A DNA stretch of 53,057 nt. It comes from QHXQ01 sp036389375 (GTDB lineage: Bacteria > Acidobacteriota > Blastocatellia > Pyrinomonadales > Pyrinomonadaceae). The stretch lies in contig DASVQA010000079.1 in assembly GCA_036389375.1 (NCBI GenBank), forward strand, positions 1 to 53,057, written 5' to 3'. The position numbers were made by a program, and so were the translations under genes. Below are positions 45,996-53,057 of this stretch, piece by piece (the stretch's first letter is position 1; each line of letters starts with the position of its first letter). Below the pieces are notes generated by a model. It was not told the DNA's origin, searched no databases, and saw only the letters and a program-made list of their open reading frames with translations.

Positions 45996-46970
45996 ATGCT
46001 TAGATTGATCCTGTTATGCCTGTTGGCGCTGACGGCCCTCAGTTGTGCGCCGCGTAGCGAGGAGCTAAGCATGCGCCACGCGGACGTGGCGCTGGCGGCA
46101 ACTTTATATCTGCCCCGCAGCAATGGCGCTCATCCCGCCATCGTCTTGATTCCCGGCTCAGGCCCTTTCAACCGTGCGCAGTATCGTGGCTTCGCAGAGT
46201 TCTTCGCGCGGCAGGGGATCGCCGCGCTGATTTACGATAAGCGCAGTTTAGGCGCACCGAACGGCACGGGCTTGGTGAGCTTTAATGATCTGACCGAAGA
46301 CGCGCAGGCCGCCGTGCAATTGCTGAAGGGTCGAAGCGACATCAACGCCGACCAGATCGGTCTGTGGGGTGGCAGCGAGGGCGCGGGCGTGGCGGCGGCC
46401 GTCGCGGCTCAGGCAAACGACGTGGCCTTTCTGGTCAGCGTCTCCGGCGGCGGCGTGACCTACGCGGAGCTGGTCATGTATCAACTGGCCAACCGGCTGC
46501 GGGCACAAGGTTATTCAGAAGCTGAGGTGGCGGCGGCGCTGGCGGTCGTGCGGCAGTTGCACGAGTTTGTGCGGACGGGCAATGACGGGGCGGCGTTGCA
46601 AAACGCGCTTGATGAAGCGTGGCGACATCGTTGGGCCGAAGGGGCTGTGCCGCGCACAATCCCCTCGGCGGCCGAGCGCGCCGCCGCGCCTGAGTGGCGC
46701 GAACTCGACGGCGACCCGGCGCAGATGTGGGCGCAAGTGAAAGTGCCGGTTCTGGCATTCTGGGGTGAACGGGATGAATTAGTGCCGGTCGCGCAGAGCG
46801 TCGCGCGCATCAGCGCGGCGCTCAGGCGCGCGGGCAATCAACACGTCACCATTAAAATAATTGCGGGCGCGGATCACAATCTAAACCGCGCGACCGGGCC
46901 AAGCACGGACGCGGAATACCTGAAGACGATGGTTGACTGGATTTGGCAGACGGTCAAGCAGCCGCAGTAA
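45996..46970 (+). CDS. Alpha/beta-hydrolase lipoprotein
   Basis: 324 residues from the ATG at 45996; upstream non-ATG starts are less likely. A lipobox LTALSC (Cys about 17) predicts a lipid anchor. Hydrolase features: VLIPGSGPFN oxyanion loop (about 50), nucleophile elbow GGSEGAG (Ser about 126), Asp in WGERDELVP and His in AGADHNL (about 295). It resembles BAAT/dienelactone-type esterases seen in many bacteria. Substrate unknown. It ends the plus-strand run. Confidence 0.9.
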   Translation: MLRLILLCLLALTALSCAPRSEELSMRHADVALAATLYLPRSNGAHPAIVLIPGSGPFNRAQYRGFAEFFARQGIAALIYDKRSLGAPNGTGLVSFNDLTEDAQAAVQLLKGRSDINADQIGLWGGSEGAGVAAAVAAQANDVAFLVSVSGGGVTYAELVMYQLANRLRAQGYSEAEVAAALAVVRQLHEFVRTGNDGAALQNALDEAWRHRWAEGAVPRTIPSAAERAAAPEWRELDGDPAQMWAQVKVPVLAFWGERDELVPVAQSVARISAALRRAGNQHVTIKIIAGADHNLNRATGPSTDAEYLKTMVDWIWQTVKQPQ

Positions 46971-47093
46971 GGCAGACAACACAGGTCATCAACTCCCGCT
47001 CGCGTGCTCCGCGTCCAAGCTGTTTTGCGGAGCGACGACGAATATCAGTTAAGCGGCCTTTGCGTCTGTTTGTGTCGGGGCGATCTGAAAGGG

Positions 47094-47843
<750 letters not shown>

Positions 47844-47930
47844 CAATCGCTATACACGTTTGCCAGAATTAATTGAGCGGGGGCAGCTTAAAGCTTGCGC
47901 TGCGGGCGCGTCAACCGAAGCTTGTGCGGT

Positions 47931-49121
47931 TTACGCCACGCGCAGGTCGGGGGCCGGCGTATCGTCCTGCACGGGGATGAGCGCGGCGATCTCTTCGACG
48001 ATGCGCCGGGTCGAATGGGGGATGGCGAGTCCGGCCGTGGCCGCCCGCAGGTTGGCGTAATAACGCGTGTCTTCGACCATGCGGCGGACGGTGGGCACGA
48101 TGTCGCGGGCGCGTTCCAATAGCACGCCCGCGCCGCGTTTGGCGATGAGCGCGGCTGCGCCCGATTCCTGCGGCATGGGCGGTGTGGTCGCGTCGGCAAT
48201 GATCGGCACGCGGCAGGCGAACGCCTCGAAGGTCGTCAGACCGCCGAGTTTCGAGATCATCACGTTCGCCGCCTGCATCAATTGCTCGACCTGCTCCGAG
48301 TAGCCGATCACTTTCACGGGAAAGTGCGCGTGCGCCGCGATCTGTTCGGCGGCGGCGCGTAGCTCCTCGTTTTTGCCGGCGAGGAAGATGGCTTGCACGT
48401 CCAGGTCGCCGTGGACGAGTTCGCGGAATATGTCCGGGATGTTGCCGCCGCCGACCCAGCCGGCGTTGACGAAGACGGTGAACTTTTCCGGGTCGAGACC
48501 GAGCACCTTGCGCGCCGCCTGCGCGGCCCGCTCGTCCGGCATCTCGAACTTCGGATGCACGGGCATGCCCGACACCTTGATCCGTTCGGGCGCGATGCCG
48601 TAGTCGATCAACTGCTGCCGCGCCTCTTCACTTGCGACCAGATAGAGCCGCACGTCGTCGCACGCCCAGCCGCGCCAGAAACCGTAGCAGGGATCGGTGA
48701 CGACCGTGACGAGCGGGATGCGCTCGGCCAAGCCCACTTCCTTCAGAAATCGCGCGAAGAAATGCTGCGTGAGCGGATGGACGCTGACGACGACGTGCGG
48801 ACACCACTTGTCGAATAGCTCGACGGCGTATTTGTAGCCGCGCCGGTAGAAGAAATTGCTGCGCTCCGGGCGGGCGCGGTTGACCACCCAGTAGACGTAC
48901 TTCATCCAGTGTTGCCTGTGCCTGAGCACCCAGTTGTAGAGGCGCACCATCTTCTCCGTTACGCCGTGCGACTCTTCAATCGCGCGCACGACGCGGACGG
49001 TGTAGCTGTCGCTGGAGAAAAACTTCTGCACACCCGCGACAATCGCCGCCGCCGCCGAGCGATGCCCGCCGCCCGTGTCGGACGAGATGATCAGGATTTT
49101 TGGTGTACGCGCGCGGGACAT
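47931..49121 (-). CDS. MGDG-synthase-type glycosyltransferase
   Basis: 396 residues. ILIISSDTGGGHRSAAAAI (about 9-27) is the MGDG_synth signature. TVVTDPCYGFWRGW, FVNAGWVGGG, ISKLGGLTTFEAFACRVPII and QESGAAALI are the glycosyltransferase family 28-type nucleotide-sugar site. It transfers sugar to diacylglycerol or a similar lipid (processive glucosyltransferase/MurG-like). It follows the radical SAM gene with a gap of 11 bases, so the two form an operon. Confidence 0.93.
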   Translation of the reverse strand: MSRARTPKILIISSDTGGGHRSAAAAIVAGVQKFFSSDSYTVRVVRAIEESHGVTEKMVRLYNWVLRHRQHWMKYVYWVVNRARPERSNFFYRRGYKYAVELFDKWCPHVVVSVHPLTQHFFARFLKEVGLAERIPLVTVVTDPCYGFWRGWACDDVRLYLVASEEARQQLIDYGIAPERIKVSGMPVHPKFEMPDERAAQAARKVLGLDPEKFTVFVNAGWVGGGNIPDIFRELVHGDLDVQAIFLAGKNEELRAAAEQIAAHAHFPVKVIGYSEQVEQLMQAANVMISKLGGLTTFEAFACRVPIIADATTPPMPQESGAAALIAKRGAGVLLERARDIVPTVRRMVEDTRYYANLRAATAGLAIPHSTRRIVEEIAALIPVQDDTPAPDLRVA

Positions 49122-49132
49122 GGTGTCGCCCT

Positions 49133-50296
49133 TTATGCCTTCACCGTCAGACCGTCGGCTTGCGCTTCCTCGCGCTCGTGTTGTTTGCGCGCCTTCTTCA
49201 TCTCGCGTTCAAGCCGCTTGATCTTGATCAAGTGCTTCGGGTTGAACGGCAAGCTGGGGTAATAGCTGTTCGATTCGTGCGTGCAGAAGCAGCCGGCCGC
49301 CGCTTGTTTGCGCCGGGCCTGCATGGCGGGCGAGAGCCAGAGTTTTTGGAAGTTCCAATCGTAGTCGCGCAGGTTGCCGATGGGCGTCAGGTTCTCGCAG
49401 GAAGAGACCGTGCCCTCGTCGTAGATGACGCCGCCGGCTGTACCCGCGTAGCAGGTCATCTGCGCCTTCTGCTCCTCCTGCGCGCGGGCGATAAGGCCGT
49501 GCATGTAGATGTCTATGGCGGCTTTGAAATAACCGGCGCTGCCGCCGTAATTGTTCTTAATGGCGGCGTGGCGCGAGTCGTCATCGATCATCTGCGCGAG
49601 CCGGGCGTAGCGCGAATGGTCTATGTCCAACTCGATGGGGTCGGCTGAAGGCGGCCGAATGTAATTGAAGTTGACCTTGTCGGGTTTGAGGTCGTACTTC
49701 AGGAAGTCATACCAGTCGAAGATCGTGTCCTGATTCGAGTGCATGAAGCAGGTGCAGGTCTGCACGTCGAGCCGGCCGTACTCGCGTTTGATCTGTTGCA
49801 GTTGCCGCGCGGTGTCAATCGCTATGTCCCAAGAGCCGGGCTTCTGGCGAATCTTCTCGTGCTGCTCCTTCAAACCGTCAATGCCGAGCGCGACCGTAAC
49901 GTTCAAATTCGGGCACTCCTCAAGCAGGCGCGTCACGTCGGGCATGATGCGCTTCTGAATCTGCCCGTTCGACATCAGATAGACAGATTCGAGCCGGTTA
50001 TTCTCGTAGAACGCGCGCACAATTTCAGGCAGGTCTTTACGCGTAAACGGTTCGCCGCCCGCGATGATGAGGACGCCCAGATTGCCGCCCAGCGTCTCGG
50101 AGATACGCTGCAACTCGTGCGTCTTCATCTGCAACTTCTTGCGCGGGCGGTCGTCCAACTCGTCCGTGAAGAAGCAATGCGTGCAGCGCATGTCGCAGAC
50201 CGACGTGACCAGTATGTTCAAGAGCACCGGCGCGAAGGGCTGACCGAGCGCGAGCTTCGCGTAACGCTGCAACAGTTCTTTCGTCGTGTAATCCAT
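49133..50296 (-). CDS. Radical SAM protein with SPASM-like C-terminus
   Basis: 387 residues. The radical SAM cluster motif CDMRCTHC is at about 34-41, followed by IIAGGEPFTRKDLPEI and LGIDGLKEQHEKIR, the usual barrel strands. After about residue 280 are more cysteines: TCYAGTAGG, SSCENL and AGCFCTHES, which would ligate an auxiliary cluster (SPASM-like). A basic coiled tail ends the protein. It is the upstream partner of a lipid glycosyltransferase gene, so a role in lipid or cofactor modification is inferred. The substrate is unknown. Confidence 0.9.
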   Translation of the reverse strand: MDYTTKELLQRYAKLALGQPFAPVLLNILVTSVCDMRCTHCFFTDELDDRPRKKLQMKTHELQRISETLGGNLGVLIIAGGEPFTRKDLPEIVRAFYENNRLESVYLMSNGQIQKRIMPDVTRLLEECPNLNVTVALGIDGLKEQHEKIRQKPGSWDIAIDTARQLQQIKREYGRLDVQTCTCFMHSNQDTIFDWYDFLKYDLKPDKVNFNYIRPPSADPIELDIDHSRYARLAQMIDDDSRHAAIKNNYGGSAGYFKAAIDIYMHGLIARAQEEQKAQMTCYAGTAGGVIYDEGTVSSCENLTPIGNLRDYDWNFQKLWLSPAMQARRKQAAAGCFCTHESNSYYPSLPFNPKHLIKIKRLEREMKKARKQHEREEAQADGLTVKA

Positions 50297-50435
50297 TATG
50301 GCCCTTCAAAAAATCGGCGCGCTTAAAACCGGCGCGCAAACGGTGTCGCCTAAACCGGCGACGAGTTAAATGTAACGTGGCAACGCGGCAAAAGCAAACA
50401 AACTGTGCCCGCGCTATTGCACCGTAGCTTTGATG

Positions 50436-51800
<1,365 letters not shown>

Positions 51801-51810
51801 AAGCAGCAGC

Positions 51811-51886
51811 AGAGGGCAGAAGTCAGAGGTCAGAGATCAGTAAAAACTTTTTCTTACTGACCTCTAACCTCTGACCTCTGCCCTCT
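51811..51886. repeat. GAGGTCA-type palindromic repeat (copy 6)
   Basis: Two 33-base arms (51811-51843 and 51854-51886) differ at three positions, with a 10-base AT-rich loop. Units are GAGGTCA and near variants. It fills the space between the two-component genes and enters the kinase's last codons. Confidence 0.9.
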
Positions 51887-53057
51887 GTGTTTCGTCCGTG
51901 ACGGGCAACTCGATGATGAACTTTGCGCCGCGCGGGCGGTTGGCTTCGGCGCGGATGCGTCCGCCGTGCTCGGTGATGATGCGCTGGACGATGGCTAGGC
52001 CGAGACCCGTGCCGCGCCCGCGCGTCGAAAAGTATGGCTGAAAGAGGCGCGGCATATCTGCGCCGGCGATGCCGTGCCCGTTGTCTGCGACTTCGACTAG
52101 GAGCAGACTGCGCGCCGTGTCGTGCGCGGTGGCGACCGTGATGCGGCGCTCGTTTGCGCCCTGGGCCATCGCTTCGAGCGCGTTGTCGATCAGATTGACG
52201 AGCACGCGCCGCACCTGTTCGGCGTCGAGCATGGAGGGCGGGAGCGTGCGCGCCAGATGCACGTCGAGGCGGACGCCGTCGAGCCGGTCTTCGTAGAGCG
52301 CGACGGCTTGCCGCACGACCTCATTCAGGTCGGCGGCCGCGAGCCGCGCATGCGGCAGGCGCGCGAAACGCGAGAACTCGTCCACCATCGCCTTCAGCCC
52401 CGCCACCTCGCGCGTGATCGTCGCCGTACACTCTGCGACCACGCGCGCCACGCGCGCATCGTTCGCGCTCTGACTCGCGCGCGCGCCGCTCTGCCCGTTG
52501 GTCGGCGTAGGGTGTGCTCCGTTGTGCCCGTTCGACTGCGCGCCGTTGCCGTCTTCGGGCCCGTCGTCGGCGCGGCGGAAGTGGCGCGCGATACGCTCGG
52601 CGGAGAGTTGGATCGGGGTGAGCGGGTTCTTGATCTCGTGCGCCATGCGGCGGGCCACTTCGCTCCACGCGGCGGCGCGTTGCGCGGCGAGCAATTCCGA
52701 CAGGTCTTCGATGACAAGCACCGCGCCGCGCGGCGACCCGTTGGGCGCTCCGAGCGCTGTCGCCGTCAGCGCGACGGGCAGCCCCGCGCTCTCCGCGCTT
52801 GCGCCGCGCGCCAACTCCATCTGCCAAGCCGCGCGCCCCGTGCGGCGTGCGCGTTGCAGGACGCGTTCGAGGACGGACAGGTCTTCGGCGGTCGTGATCG
52901 CGCCGAGCGCAGTGCCCGGTGGCGGGCTTGCGCTCAACCGCAGCATGACGAGGGCCGCCGCGTTGATCGTGGTGACGCGGTTCTGCTCATCGAGCGAGAT
53001 AACGCCGGTCGAGAGCGATTCAAGCACTGTCTCGATGTAGTTGCGGCGCTCCGCGAG
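51864..53057 (-). CDS. NtrY-like sensor histidine kinase (5' end beyond the window)
   Basis: The coding frame continues through the right edge (AERRNYIETVLESLSTGVISL), so the N-terminal membrane part is missing. The visible part has a PAS-like domain, an H-box ARRMAHEIKNPLTPIQLSAERI, N-box NLIDNALEAM and ATP-lid DNGHGI and GRGTGLGLAI. A low-complexity Asn/Gly/His-rich insert of about 40 residues sits in the DHp hairpin tip. The last residues TQRAEVRG and the stop are encoded by the repeat palindrome. It pairs with the sigma-54 regulator downstream. Confidence 0.95.
   Translation of the reverse strand, partial: LAERRNYIETVLESLSTGVISLDEQNRVTTINAAALVMLRLSASPPPGTALGAITTAEDLSVLERVLQRARRTGRAAWQMELARGASAESAGLPVALTATALGAPNGSPRGAVLVIEDLSELLAAQRAAAWSEVARRMAHEIKNPLTPIQLSAERIARHFRRADDGPEDGNGAQSNGHNGAHPTPTNGQSGARASQSANDARVARVVAECTATITREVAGLKAMVDEFSRFARLPHARLAAADLNEVVRQAVALYEDRLDGVRLDVHLARTLPPSMLDAEQVRRVLVNLIDNALEAMAQGANERRITVATAHDTARSLLLVEVADNGHGIAGADMPRLFQPYFSTRGRGTGLGLAIVQRIITEHGGRIRAEANRPRGAKFIIELPVTDETQRAEVRG

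Overview
The window is about 53 kb of GC-rich, densely coded chromosome from a Gram-negative-type bacterium. lpxD shows lipid A synthesis, and there are many Sec signal peptides, several lipoproteins, an NtrY/NtrX-like two-component pair, and secreted proteins of kinds common in soil Acidobacteriota. My best guess is Acidobacteriota, perhaps Blastocatellia. This is inferred from protein style and gene content only; no rRNA or tRNA gene is visible. There is no CRISPR array, phage region or insertion sequence.

Left region (1-12,919): a metal/oxidation island. A three-gene plus-strand operon encodes a Cys-rich secreted-type protein (5' end outside the window), an MNIO/DUF692 iron oxidative enzyme and a DUF2063 (BufC/HvfC-type) partner. 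This is the layout of RiPP-like copper-responsive bufferin clusters, but the putative substrate is far larger than usual. After a relatively AT-rich 0.7-kb gap with a promoter-like sequence comes a 1,921-residue secreted multicopper oxidase built of three homologous units. Only two units carry copper ligands, and they carry complementary halves of the site. Convergent to it is a two-gene minus-strand operon: a YncE-type beta-propeller and a protein with two SurA-N-like repeats fused to a DsbA-like thioredoxin domain. Together they suggest extracytoplasmic copper handling and oxidation.

Middle region (13-37 kb): mostly housekeeping genes on the minus strand. These are a DAC-type (c-di-AMP synthase-like) protein with a DACNV sensor, msrA, a MidA/NDUFAF7 methyltransferase, an aldehyde dehydrogenase, a K+ channel, aconitase, a cyclophilin lipoprotein, dtd, a short-chain dehydrogenase, gatB, mtnA, a nucleotide-sugar epimerase, ugd and a FecR-like protein. 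Two broken genes lie here. One is a pentapeptide-repeat gene with a single in-frame stop. The other is a truncated, twice-frameshifted remnant of a glycosylasparaginase-type gene.

Right region (37-53 kb): a plus-strand run coaBC - UDG - UDG-like - priA - lpxD - DNPH1-like - alpha/beta hydrolase lipoprotein, then a minus-strand block with a FabG-like reductase, an MGDG-synthase-type glycosyltransferase paired with a radical SAM protein, and the sigma-54 regulator and kinase pair (the kinase runs off the right edge).

At least six intergenic palindromes made of degenerate heptamers (GTAGTCA, GAGGTCA or GGGATGA types) are scattered through the window. Several touch start or stop codons. They look like one mobile or structural repeat family.
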